Source of the DNA: Nyssa sinensis
Taxonomy: Eukaryota > Streptophyta > Magnoliopsida > Cornales > Nyssaceae
Direction of reading: 5' to 3'
DNA length: 64,000 nucleotides
NCBI GenBank assembly: GCA_008638375.1
Contig: CM018035.1
Span: forward strand, 22,116,307 to 22,180,306
Positions 12,201 to 21,996 of this stretch are shown one piece after another. Under the pieces are notes generated by a model. That model was not told where the DNA came from and did not search any database. It worked only from the letters and a program-made list of their open reading frames with translations. Made by a program: the position numbers and the translations under genes. Within the stretch, counting starts at the first letter, position 1. Every line of letters starts with the position of its first letter.

Positions 12201-12997
12201 CCACTGCTGGATTCGAGCACCCCCAGTCAGCGCCACTACACCAACACGCACATATATACACACACATATATATATATACACGTACATATACACACAACCG
12301 TAACAACAACCTGTTCCATCCCCTGTTCTGCGTCAAACCCAAACAGCCAACACACACCAAATCGCAACACAATTCACAAAATTGTAACCCCAATCGCAAT
12401 CCAAAATTCGTCGCAAACCCGTCGCAAATCCGTCGTAGACCCGTTGCACTCCGACGCGAGCTTGGACACGCGAGACGCGATGGCCGTCGACCAGATCTCC
12501 CCCTCGCGACCACCGTCGTCCGCAGCCCCGTCCGTTTCTCTTTCCCTCTTTCTTTCCTTCCTTTTTCTCTCTCTTTTCTTCTCCCTTTCCTCCTCTCCTG
12601 TTCTGTCGCTCTCCCTCACCGAGACCTGCACGCCCCTTTTCTTTTTTTCTCCTTTCTCTTTTCTTTTGTTTCTTCTTTTATTCATTTTCCACCACACACC
12701 CATATATATATATATATATATATATATTATACCATACTTTACATTTTATTCATATTTTTATTTTATTTTATTTCATTTTTCATCTATCCATTACGAATGT
12801 CAATAAAATTGGCATAAAGCCGGCTCAATATCAGTATTATTTGTTTTACCGTCTTTAGGTGTCCGTTCACGTCTTACGTCATATTTTATTTATTTATTTA
12901 TTATTATTATTTTTTTTTTCAAAATTTAAATTAATTAGGAATTAAGGACATTCACATAGCATAAAAAAAATTTATTCCAAATTTTCGAATCTTTACA
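9214..12997 (-). mobile_element. Solo LTR, 3784 bp, nested in the chromovirus 5' LTR, TSD ATGAA
   Basis: Starts TGTCACGCCCCGAATTTCT and ends CGAATCTTTACA, with ATGAA on both sides. The left end is the reverse complement of the host element's own LTR end (AGAAATTCGGGGCGTGACA), so a close relative inserted in opposite orientation. It carries the same block in reverse near 9890-10030 (ACCACAGGATCTGCACCCTC). The interior has a pyrimidine-rich tract (12535-12690), an (AT)n run (12703-12727) and long but low-complexity open frames (11287-11910, 12121-12513) with no domain. No gag or pol is present. Confidence 0.9.
12535..12727. repeat. Pyrimidine-rich tract and (AT)n microsatellite
   Basis: About 150 bp almost wholly C/T on the plus strand, followed by a 25-bp AT run, within the nested solo LTR. 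It produces spurious Ser/Leu-rich and Arg/Lys/Glu-rich open frames on the two strands. Confidence 0.85.
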
Positions 12998-13679
12998 ATG
13001 AAACTGACTGGTGATTTATTTATTATTGTCAGAGCATGTTATATTATTGGGATCCATGTTCATTGACATTGCATTGGCATATTGGCATATGATAAATTCT
13101 TTGAGAACATGGCGTGGGTAAGCACGTGGTGCTTTACATTATGAGGGTGTAGATCCTGTGGTGAAAAACCCAAAATTGGCCATTGCATTGGTACTCCGTA
13201 GCCATCGGGGAGTACCCGTAAACGAGACATGGGTGTGGCATAGAGTTATGCATGGGTGTGTCACGCATACTATTCATATATATTACTGCGATGCTTGAAT
13301 GTCATTTAGAAATAAATGTACACTTTGCACATGCCACGCCTTAGCTTTATTTCTGGCATTAGCATTTCATCATACCAGCAGTTGTGCTGACCCATTCGTG
13401 GGCAACATTTTTCAGATGAGGATCCTCCAGCCACATGAGACTCTGTGATGCCCTGATAGGGCGAAGCATGGGATATACTTGTGACCCATGAGATTTGTAT
13501 TTTGTTATGTAAGGGCTTAAGCCCGAATGGCCGATGAACGATGTATTGTATATTATTTTGTGTATGGATGAGAACGGACGTATGTTTAGTGAATTTAATT
13601 ACTTTTGTCCTTTTATTTATTTTACTTTCTGTCTCGTCAGTCGCGCCTCGGGTTCGTAGAAATTCGGGGCGTGACAACG

Positions 13680-13691
13680 TGGTATCAGAGC
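13680..13691 (+). promoter_or_regulatory. Primer binding site for initiator tRNA-Met
   Basis: TGGTATCAGAGC lies three bases after the 5' LTR end (GTGACA at 13676). It is the standard plant retroelement site complementary to the 3' end of initiator methionine tRNA and fixes the LTR/internal boundary. Confidence 0.95.
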
Positions 13692-13887
13692 ATAGGTTCG
13701 AATACCTAGAGACTGTGGAGTGTTGTTTAACACCATGAGACCCTAGAGAAAAGAATGAGACTTAGTGTGAACTGTTAGCAGCATGTGATAGGATTTTATG
13801 TGCTACGTGATTATGTGTCTTGATGCATGCCTCATTGTAATTATGTGAAAAGGTGATATTGAAAATTTTCTCTTGGAATTTGTAGAT

Positions 13888-15281
13888 ATGCCTCCTAGAC
13901 GAGCTCCTACGAGAGGCAAACCACCCAGACGGGGCAGGGGTAGAGGTACACCTAGAGGTGCTGCCCAGCCTCGTCGTGGCAGATTTAGAGATGCTGCCCC
14001 TGTTCCGGATGTAGTTGAGGAGGTTGTTGCCCCAGCTGCCGCACCTGAGCATAGTGCAGCTGAGGAGGGTATTGCTCCAGCCCCTGTGGAGGAGATGGGG
14101 CAGACTATTGGCGCTAGAGATTTGGCGACCATTATACAGGAGTGCTTCCGTGCTATGCAGGAGGCCAGGACCACTGATGCCGAGGCCAGGGCTGCTGATG
14201 CCGAAGCCAGGGCTACCGATGCTGAGGTCAGGGTGACAGGTGGAGAGACCAGAGACACCTTCGTCATGAAGGCGTTTCAGCAGATGAGGCCGCCGTCATT
14301 TGCAGGGTAGCCTGATCCTTTGGCAGCCGAGGAGTGGCTGGACCAGATTGTGAGGATCCTGGACTCACTGGGGATCATCGAGCCACATTTGAGGATCCGA
14401 TGTGCCACCTTCCAGTTCACCGGATTAGCGAGTCAGTGGTGGAAGGTATCTGCAGGGAGGATTAGCAGATTCGGAGAGGGATGGGATGCATTTGTGGCCA
14501 TGTTCAATGACCACTACTTCCCAGCGACTGCTAGGGTCGGATTCAGGAGAGAGTTTGAGACCCTACTTCAGAGGGACATGACCGTGACGCAAGTATGAGT
14601 CCCAGTTTACCGCATTGGGCAGGTTTGCCCCGCACATTATTAGGGTGGAGGAGCTGAGAGTCTACCATTTTCAAGAGGGGCTGAAGACCTCTATCAGGGA
14701 TAGACTGGCGGGTCACATCATTGACACTTACGAGGAGGCTGTGATCAGGGCCATGAGGGTAGAGAGGGAGTTGGCAGCTCTCAGAGGGATCAGGGAGTCC
14801 CGGACTCAGACCAGGCTAGCCACAGCACTAGCACTTACACCAGCTCAGCCTACTGTGACCGTCCCAGTTCACTCTGGTAGGAGGCCGGTGAAGAGGTTCC
14901 GGGGTAGTACCTCTTCTCCATCGACATCCTAGAGGCCTGCACAGTTTTTAGCTTCCCAGCCTACTATGTCCATCACTCCTCGAGGAGGGGCACCACCGAA
15001 TGACCATTACTTGTTACCAGTGTGGACAGCCTGGCCACAGGATGGTTGATTGCCCACAGAGAGACCCTAGTCAGGGATCAGGGACAGGACCGAGCCAGCT
15101 ACCACTTCCATCCCAGTCTCAGAGTCAGGCCTGGAGGGCTACACCAGTGTGCTATACTTGTCATCAGCCGGGCCATATTAAGGCCCACTGTCCTCAGGGG
15201 CAGACTTCCCAGAGCGCACCGAGGTCCCACTATTTCCAGCCCACCCAGGTGCCTTTACCCCTAGACACAGTCCGGCTATAG
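13888..15281 (+). pseudogene. gag relic of the chromovirus, two zinc knuckles
   Basis: The start ATG at 13888 gives MPPRRAPTRGKPPRRGRGRG, a basic N-terminus, then an Ala/Glu-rich stretch with DAEAR repeats. The retrotransposon gag core (PDPLAAEEWLDQI to LRVYHFQEGLKTSIRDRL) runs from about 14314 to 14700. Two CX2CX4HX4C nucleic-acid-binding knuckles follow: CYQCGQPGHRMVDC near 15012 and CYTCHQPGHIKAHC near 15162. Damage: TAG at 14308 and at 14930, each where Gln (CAG) is expected. There is a single-base insertion at about 14590 (CAAGTAT for CAGTAT) and a further frame change between 14932 and 15000. It cannot encode an intact capsid protein. Confidence 0.85.
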
Positions 15282-15357
15282 ACCCCCAGCACCTTACTAT
15301 CAGCCAGCATCTTCGGCATTGAGTGTTAGAGCTCCAGCCCCGAGAGGGGGAGGACAG

Positions 15358-15972
15358 TAGGGGCAGAGAGGGGGAGGCAGACAGGGTCAGACCGTACAGG
15401 GCAGAGTGTACGCGGTCGCTACCCCACAGGCTTCTACTGCTGGGCCATCAGTAGTGCGAGGTACCTTTCTTATGTTCAGTTCATGGGCTAGCGTGCTGAT
15501 AGACTCTAGTGCATCGTATTCTTTTATATCCACTGCATGTGCCATGTCATTGGGGTTGACTATAGATCGGATGGATCCACCACTACGTGTTGATACCCCT
15601 GTTGGGGGTAGTGTGACATTGACCAGGATCTGTAGGGGTTGTTCACTTGAGATAGCTGACCGTACTCTCTGCTTTGATTTTATTGTGCTTGATATGACTA
15701 GCTTCGACGTTATCTTGGGTATGGATTGGCTGTTTACTTTCCGGGCTAGTATTGATTATTTCAGAGGGAGAGTTACGGTGTGCACCCCTGAGGGGGATTG
15801 TTTTTATTTCACGGGGGATCGTGGAGACTTCTTGGTACCACCCTTGTACGACTCTAGGAGTTGGGGAGCCCATAGCTATATGTTGGCTAGTATGATTGCA
15901 GGGGATAGTGAGGCTACAGGGGTTGTGTTACCACCAGTGGTAGAGGAGTTTCCTGACGTTTTTCCCGACTAG
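15358..15972 (+). pseudogene. Retropepsin (PR) relic of the chromovirus
   Basis: The frame opens after a TAG at 15358-15360 that sits where Gln is expected in a Gly/Gln-rich linker. The aspartic protease core follows: VLIDSSASYSFIS around 15490-15535, then FDVILGMDWL. The catalytic triplet of the family is Asp-Ser/Thr-Gly; here it reads Asp-Ser-Ser, a one-base GGT to AGT change that would remove activity. The segment ends [10 protein letters not shown], the usual lead into RT, then TAG at 15970 and a frame change into the RT frame. Confidence 0.85.
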
Positions 15973-15973
15973 C

Positions 15974-17260
15974 TTGACTAGCTTACCCCCGAGGCGGGAG
16001 GTGGAGTTTACCATCGAGCTTATCCCCGGTACTGTACCCATATCTATTCCACCATACCGCATGGCTCCAGCAGAGCTGAGAGAGCTGAGGGAGCAGCTGA
16101 CAGACCTTCAGGGTAAGGGGTTCATCCGTCCTAGCACTTCTCCTTGGGGTGCCTCAGCACTCTTTGCGAAGAAGAAGGACGGGACGTTGCGGTTATGTGT
16201 GGACTACCGGAGGCTGAACCGGGTGACTATTAAGAACAAGTACCCGTTACCTAGGATCGATGACTTGTTTGATCAGTTGAGAGGTTCGAGATGCTTCTCA
16301 AAGATTGATCTTCGATTTGGGTATCATCAGTTGAGAGTGCGAGAGGAGGACATAGCGAAGACAGCCTTCCGCACTCGCTATGGTCACTTTGAGTTCGTGG
16401 TGATGCTGTTTGGTGTGACGAATGCCCCAGCGGCATTCATGGATTTGATGCACCGTGTCTTTGGCCAGTACATAGATCAGTTCATGGTGGTGCTTGTGGA
16501 CGATATTTTGATTTACTCACCTTCTGAGGATGAGCATGCTTTCCTCCTACGGACTGTGTTACAGATCTTGAGAGAGCATAGGCTATTTGCCAAGCTCTCC
16601 AAGTGCGAGTTCTGGCTCCAAGAGGTACAGTTCTTGGGCCACGTGGTATCTGGGAGTGGAGTATCTGTTGACCCTTCTAAGGTTGACTCTGTTATGAGCT
16701 GGGAGAGGCCGAGGAATGTATTTGAGATACGGAGTTTCTTGGGGTTAGTAGGGTACTACCGCCGTTTTGTGGAGGGATTTTCTCGCCTTGCCGCGCCGAT
16801 GACTCGGCTGACGCGCAAGGGCATCAAGTTTCAGTGGACCGACGACTGTGAGCAGTCATTTCAGGAGCTGAAGAGGAGATTGACTTCAGCTCCCGTCCTG
16901 ATTATCCCCGAGGGAGGCCTAGGTTATACAGTGTACTGTGATGCTTCCCGAGAGGGACTGGGTTGTGTATTGATGCAGGAAGGCCGGGTAGTAGCTTATG
17001 GTTCTCGCCAGTTGAAGAGCCATGAGAAGAACTACCCCACCCACGATTTAGAGTTGGCTGCCGTCATCTTTGCTCTTAAGAGCTGGCGACACTATTTATA
17101 TGGGGTGAAATTTGAGGTGTTCTCGGACCACAAGAGCCTCAGGTATATTTTTACACAGAAGGATCTGAACCTTCGACAGAGGAGATGGATGGAGTATCTA
17201 GAGGATTACGACTTTGACCTTCAGTACCATCCTGGGAAGGCCAACGTCGTAGCTGATAGC
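15974..17260 (+). pseudogene. Reverse transcriptase and RNase H relic of the chromovirus
   Basis: The longest open stretch of the element. RT motifs in order: [67 protein letters not shown] and FLGHVVS. RNase H follows with its acidic residues in [17 protein letters not shown] and FSDHKSL. The polymerase Asp pair is present. The residue before the conserved FGV is Leu where the family has Pro, and the residue before VDD is Leu where an aromatic is usual. An extra A at about 17257 (GATAGCACTC where GATGCACTC, Asp-Ala-Leu, is expected) shifts the frame at the end of RNase H. Confidence 0.9.
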
Positions 17261-18382
17261 ACTCAGTCGGAGGCCGAGCAGCACCTTAGCCAGCCTAGCC
17301 ATCAGAGAGTGGGAGATGATGGGGGTTATTGGGGAGTTTGACTTAGAGCTTACCGAGTCTGAGGGACACGCCACTTTATTCAGCTTGTGTGTACAGCCTA
17401 CCCTTCTGACCAGAGTTATAGAGGCACAGTTGCTGGATACTGAGGCCGAGTAGATTAGGGCACGGATTGCTAGCCCTGAGGGATTTGAGGGATGGACAGT
17501 CCATTCTGACCTTGGCTTGAGATACAGGGGTAAAGTCTTCGTTCCCGAGTCTCTTAGGACTGATGTCCTTAGGGATTTCCACCATTCACGCTTAGCGGTG
17601 CACCTAGGGGGCACCAAGATGTATCATGATCTGCGCCGTCAGTATTGGTGGACTGGGATGAAGGCAGATGTAGCACAGTTTGTGGCTAGGTGTCTCACGT
17701 GCCAGCAGGTGAAGGCTGAGCACCAGAGGCCTGGAGGTTTGCTACAACCATTACCGGTAGCCGAGTGGAAGTGGGAGCATGTTACCATGGATTTCGTGAT
17801 GGGTCTTCCGAAGTCACCTAGGGGCCATGATGCGATTTGGGTTATTGTGGACAGGCTGACGAAGTCCGCCCATTTCTTACCGATTAGAGTGACTGACTCA
17901 TCAGACGCCCTCAGAAGGTTGTACATTCGAGAGATAGTACGACTACATGGGGTTCCGGTATCCATAGTTTCTGACAAGGACCCACGTTTCACTGCACGGT
18001 TCTGGCAAGCTTCCAGACAGCCTTAGGGACCCAGCTGCAGTTTAGTACTGCCTTCCACCCACAGACGGATGGCCAGTCAGAGCGCACTATTTAGATCTTT
18101 GAGGATATGCTCAGGGCCTGTGTCATGGACTTTAGAGGTAGCTGGGAGGATCACCTTGCTTTGGTTGAGTTTGCCTACAACAACAGCTACCAGTCCAGTA
18201 TTGAGATGGCACCATTTGAGGCACTGTATGGTAGGCCGTGCCGTTCCCCGGTATGTTGGACTGAGGTGGGAGAAACAGCTGCCTTAGGACCTGATATTGT
18301 TCGTGAGACCACGGACAAGATACAGGTGATCAGGCAGCGATTATTGACCGGTCCAGAGTCGCCAGAGGAGTTATGCAGATAG
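17261..18382 (+). pseudogene. Integrase relic of the chromovirus
   Basis: The frame resumes as [17 protein letters not shown], with TAG at 17451 where Gln is expected. The HHCC zinc-binding domain follows ([19 protein letters not shown] ... CLTCQQ, about 17578-17710). The DDE core shows [17 protein letters not shown] and the Glu of GQSERTI. A one-base loss at about 18006 (TGGCAAGC) shifts the frame. TAG at 18092 again replaces Gln just after that Glu. A last shift lies near 18345-18360. Polar residues of the active site are still visible, but no single frame spans the domain. Confidence 0.9.
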
Positions 18383-18830
18383 GAGGCGGCGACCCTTGGC
18401 ATTTGAGGTGGGGGACCATGTGTTCCTCAAGGTATCTCCCAGACGGGGTTTGAGGAGATTTGGGCGCGGTGGGAAGCTGTCGCCACGATTTATAGGCCCC
18501 TTTGAGATTCTTGGGAGGGTTGGTGAGGTGGCTTATAAGCTGGCCTTACCACCACAGCTATCTGGAGTCCACGACGTCTTCCATGTGTCTATGCTGAGGA
18601 AGTACCATCCCGACCCCTCACATGTACTTGACCGGGTAGATCTTCAGTTAGAGGGGGACGCTTCCTATGACCAGAGACCCGTAGAGATATTAGACTCGAG
18701 GGACCAGGTCTTGCGAGGCAGGACCATCCCTTTGGTCAAGGTTCATTGGAACCATCATGGGGTTGAGGAGGCCACTTGGGAGCGTGTGGCCGAGGTTCGA
18801 GTTAGGTACCCCGAGTTGTTTGATCAGTGA
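18383..18830 (+). pseudogene. Integrase C-terminus with chromodomain-like tail
   Basis: Reads FEVGDHVFLKVSPRRGLRRF, then the GPFEIL and HDVFHVSMLRKYHPDPSHVL blocks of chromovirus integrase C-termini. It ends in a chromodomain-like segment with VEILDSRDQVLR, VKVHWNHHGVEEATWE and YPELF, stopping at TGA 18828-18830. In chromoviruses this tail is thought to help target integration to heterochromatin. This tail is the main reason for placing the element with chromoviruses. Confidence 0.8.
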
Positions 18831-18883
18831 TGTATTTTCTTTTGCTTTATGTTATTTCAAATTTCGGGACGAAATTTTTGTAA

Positions 18884-18894
18884 GCAGGGAAGGA
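18884..18894 (+). promoter_or_regulatory. Polypurine tract (plus-strand primer site)
   Basis: GCAGGGAAGGA directly abuts the 3' LTR start TGTTATGACATGG. Position and purine content fit the RNase H-resistant primer for plus-strand DNA synthesis. Confidence 0.8.
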
Positions 18895-18936
18895 TGTTAT
18901 GACATGGAAATTTCTTTCTTTTATTAATGGTTATTG

Positions 18937-19330
18937 AATTTTTTTTTTATTTATTATTATTATTATTATCATTATTATTGTTATTAAAATGAAATGTGTG
19001 ATTATATGTGATGTGTATCTTGTATGCATGGATATAAGTATGTATGTATATATATTATTTAATTAAGTGTAGCATGTATGTGTGTGTGAATATTATATAT
19101 ATATATATGTATGTATATGTATATACATGGGTGCATGTATGGATGGATATATATATATATATAAGTATATATGGGTGTGTATGTGTATAAAACAGTGCAT
19201 GTGTGCACTGTGTGTGGGTGCAACCGAGGGAGTGTGTGTGTGTGTGAGAAGTGTCGGTTAAGTGTGTGTGTGTGTGTGTGTCTAGTGTGTGTGCCTAGTG
19301 GGTGATGAGTATTATATATATATATATATA
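18937..19330. repeat. Cluster of simple repeats in the 3' LTR
   Basis: (ATT)n at 18950-18980, several (AT)n/(GT)n runs between 19040 and 19290, and (AT)n at 19315-19330. The open frame on the minus strand at 19059-19370 (His/Thr/Tyr-rich) is a translation of these repeats. Confidence 0.9.
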
Positions 19331-19332
19331 GG

Positions 19333-19368
19333 TTTATATAGGCAGCTTTGCATTTAATGCAAAGCTGC
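19333..19368 (+). promoter_or_regulatory. TATA-like box followed by a perfect 12-bp hairpin
   Basis: TTTATATA (19333-19340) is followed by GCAGCTTTGCAT (19342-19353), a TTA loop and ATGCAAAGCTGC (19357-19368), a perfect inverted repeat. This is a plausible U3 promoter with the hairpin at or just before the transcript start. It is absent from the truncated 5' LTR. Confidence 0.5.
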
Positions 19369-20572
19369 ATTTTGGGGGAAAGAAAGTGGCTGAATGCAGA
19401 GGGGGAAGAAGTCAGGAAAAGGGGCTAGAGAGAGAGAGAGACGTGTGAGATTGAGTTGTGATGTATAAGGTGGTCTCGGGTGGGAAGAAAAGAAAAAGAA
19501 AAGAGAAGGAAGGAAAGACTGAGAGCAAGGGAGAGAGAGTTCTGAAGAAGCAGAAGTGACCAAGAGGAACAGAAGGAGAGAGGAAGCAAACCAAAAGGAG
19601 AAAATCAGAAATTTTAGGTAAGTGGGTGCTTCTGTTTTAAATTTCAAAAGCATGATTCGTTTGGTTTAGATTATAGGGTTTTATAAAGCATGATTTTAGC
19701 TTCCAAATGCAAAAAGAATGATAGAAAACGGTTAAGGGAATAGGGAGAAAATCCAAGTTACAGGTCTCGGCCATGGAGGTTGGACCTTGTTATTTTATGT
19801 GTAGAACTCTATTCAAATGGTCCTAAAATAATCCTATGAAGTGCAGAAAAAAGAATAGAAAAAGAATAGAAAAAGAAAGAAGGAAAAACAATAGGAAAAT
19901 GAGCATGAAATGGGAAAATTTCAGTTGGCTGGAGATTTGGCCATGGGCCTTTGAGCTCTATTTCGAGAAGATGGGGAAGGTTTTGAGGGAAATGGAGGTT
20001 GGGGATGAGATCTACATGAAAAGGGGGAGAGAATCACATTTTTAAAAGTTGAAAAACTCGTCGAAGATCGGTCGCCGGCGCCAGGAGAAGGCGCCGGAAC
20101 CCTACTGCTGCTTCGCCGGAAAGTCGGGGAAGAATGTGGGGTGACCGGGTCGGGTTGGGTCCGGTTCGGGCGGGGCTGGACCGCCCCTGCCACGTGTCGC
20201 GTGGGTGTTTTAAATTAAAAAGAAATTGGGGACTGTTTGGTTCCTAGGATAAGAAATTAAGAAATTGAAATTAAATTGAAACAGGGATATCCTATCCCTG
20301 TTCTCGGATTGGCCCCTGTTTGGTTAACCTGATTGAGGATAAGGAAATTTCAAATTTCAATTTGAACCTTAAACTTTTATAAATTGAACCTTGACCCCAG
20401 AACCTTAAGAAATCCGATTTTGAACCCCAGAACTTTGATTAATTATGTTTGACCCCCCTGAATAAAATATTAATAAATTATTAATTAAATTAATTAATTA
20501 ATTAAATTAATTGAATTAATTAAATATTCAAAAATATCCCGGAGTCCAAAAGGGACAAGTCATTAGTGTATT

Positions 20573-20800
20573 TTGACTATCTCGACTATTCTGAGACCAA
20601 TGGTGAGGTCCGTTTTACGAGACGGGGTCCCGAAAAATAAAAGACCCGTAGAAACTTTTAAAAATTACCAAAATGCCCCTGGATTAAAGTACAGTCAAAC
20701 GAACTCCGAATTAGGTAAACAAATAGTGAAACTTTGTTATCTCGAACATTCCGGACTCAACCGTGGGGTCCGATTTGTGAAAAGAGGTCACGAAATGTAA
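20573..20800. repeat. LTR block with repeated GGTGAGGTCC motif (3' LTR copy)
   Basis: Counterpart of 8463-8690. The open frame here is present in both LTRs at high identity, but that reflects LTR identity. The block holds ACCAATGGTGAGGTCCG and CAACCGTGGGGTCC, about 160 bp apart, with a third weaker copy downstream. It is a non-coding LTR module shared with the 32106-35603 LTR, not a gene. Confidence 0.6.
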
Positions 20801-21996
20801 GGACACGTGTAAAGTGCAAAATGACTGTTTTGCCCTTTTGAACCCAGATGTCCAAACCGAATTCCACGAAAGCCTAAACTTATTTTCTTCAACGTCCTAG
20901 AACCAATGGTAGAGTTTAATTTAGCAGAATAGAAACCTATGAATTAAAGACATAAAATTTGATGAATAACATAAATTCAAATGAAAATAGACTGAGTTGG
21001 AATTTATGTTTTTAGGGACACTTACAGGACAGGAGAAGGAGATCTGATCTCTTGCATCTTCATTGATCAGTTCAGTTACATATCGTGCACGTTCTTCCTG
21101 GGTTGTGACTGACCCATCAGGTATGGTGTTTTGCTAGTGTTAGAAATGAAGTTAAGTTAGGAATATTTGTGAATGACTGGGATGCTGTATGTGTTTATTT
21201 GTAATGCGTTTACCTGATTATTTGGAATTAGTTGTTCACATGTTTTGTGTTACTTGCAAGTTTAATAAAGTGAAGAACATGAATTATGATGTATGAACAC
21301 ATGAGATATGCATGTATATGAAACTGACTGGTGATTTATTTATTATTGTCAGAGCATGTTATATTATTGAGATCCATGTTCATTGACATTGCATTGGCAT
21401 ATTGGCATATGATAAATTCTTTGAGAACATGGCGTGGGTAAGCACGTGGTGCTTTGCATTATGAGGGTGTAGATCCTGTGGTGAAAAACCCAAAATTGGC
21501 CATTGCATTGGTACTCCGTAGCCATCGGGGAGTACCCGTAAACGAGACATGGGTGTGGCATAGAGTTGTGCATGGGTGTGTCACGCATACTATTCATATA
21601 TATTACTGCGATGCTTGAATGTCATTTAGAAATAAATGTACACTTTGCACATGCCACGTCTCAGCTTTATTTCTGGCATTAGCATTTCATCATACCAGCA
21701 GTTGTGCTGACCCATTCGTGGGCAACATTTTTCAGATGAGGATCCTCCAGCCACATGAGACTCTGTGATGCCCTGATAGGGCGAAGCACGGGATATACTT
21801 GTGACCCATGAGATTTGTATTTTGTTATGTAAGGGCTTAAGCCCGAATAGCCGATGAACGATGTATTGTATATTATTTTGTGTATGGATAAGAACGGACG
21901 CATGTTTAGTGAATTTAATTACTTTTGTCCTTTTATTTATTTTACTTTCTGTCTCGTCAGTCGCGCCTCGGGTTTGTAGAAATTCGGGGCGTGACA

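Larger units (their letters stand above)
8096..13676 (+). repeat. 5' LTR of the chromovirus, truncated and interrupted
   Basis: 8096-9213 matches 20205-21322, and 12998-13676 matches 21318-21996, almost base for base. Between them is the solo LTR 9214-12997, with ATGAA duplicated at 9209-9213 and 12998-13002. The portion equivalent to 18895-20204 is absent. The element therefore has no complete 5' promoter. Confidence 0.9.
8096..21996 (+). mobile_element. Ty3/gypsy chromovirus, Tekay/Del-like, degenerate, 5' end truncated
   Basis: It has a 5' LTR (8096-13676, interrupted), tRNA-iMet primer site (13680-13691), gag-pol relic (13888-18830), polypurine tract (18884-18894) and a 3' LTR (18895-21996, 3102 bp, TG...CA). 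The pol order PR-RT-RNase H-IN with a chromodomain-like C-terminus, and the long LTRs, place it in the Tekay/Del group of chromoviruses. The first 1.3 kb of the 5' LTR, including the TATA region, is missing at the left junction. The surviving 5' and 3' LTR parts differ at about 16 positions in 1.8 kb by eye, so insertion was recent compared with the other elements here. No TSD can be read because the left end is lost. Confidence 0.9.
18895..21996 (+). repeat. 3' LTR of the chromovirus, complete, 3102 bp
   Basis: Runs from TGTTATGACATGG to AATTCGGGGCGTGACA. It holds simple repeats at its start (18937-19330), a TATA region with a hairpin (19333-19368), a GC-rich stretch (20065-20200) and an A/T-rich middle. 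The right part (20205-21996) is duplicated in the 5' LTR with about 16 substitutions, of which about 15 are transitions. Confidence 0.93.

Noticed and set aside
12121..12703. Overlapping minus-strand open frames rich in Arg, Lys and Glu
   Set aside because: They are translations of the pyrimidine-rich tract and AT run of the same solo LTR.
19354..19653. Minus-strand Ser/Leu/Phe-rich frames in the 3' LTR
   Set aside because: Antisense of a purine-rich LTR segment with GA repeats. No domain.
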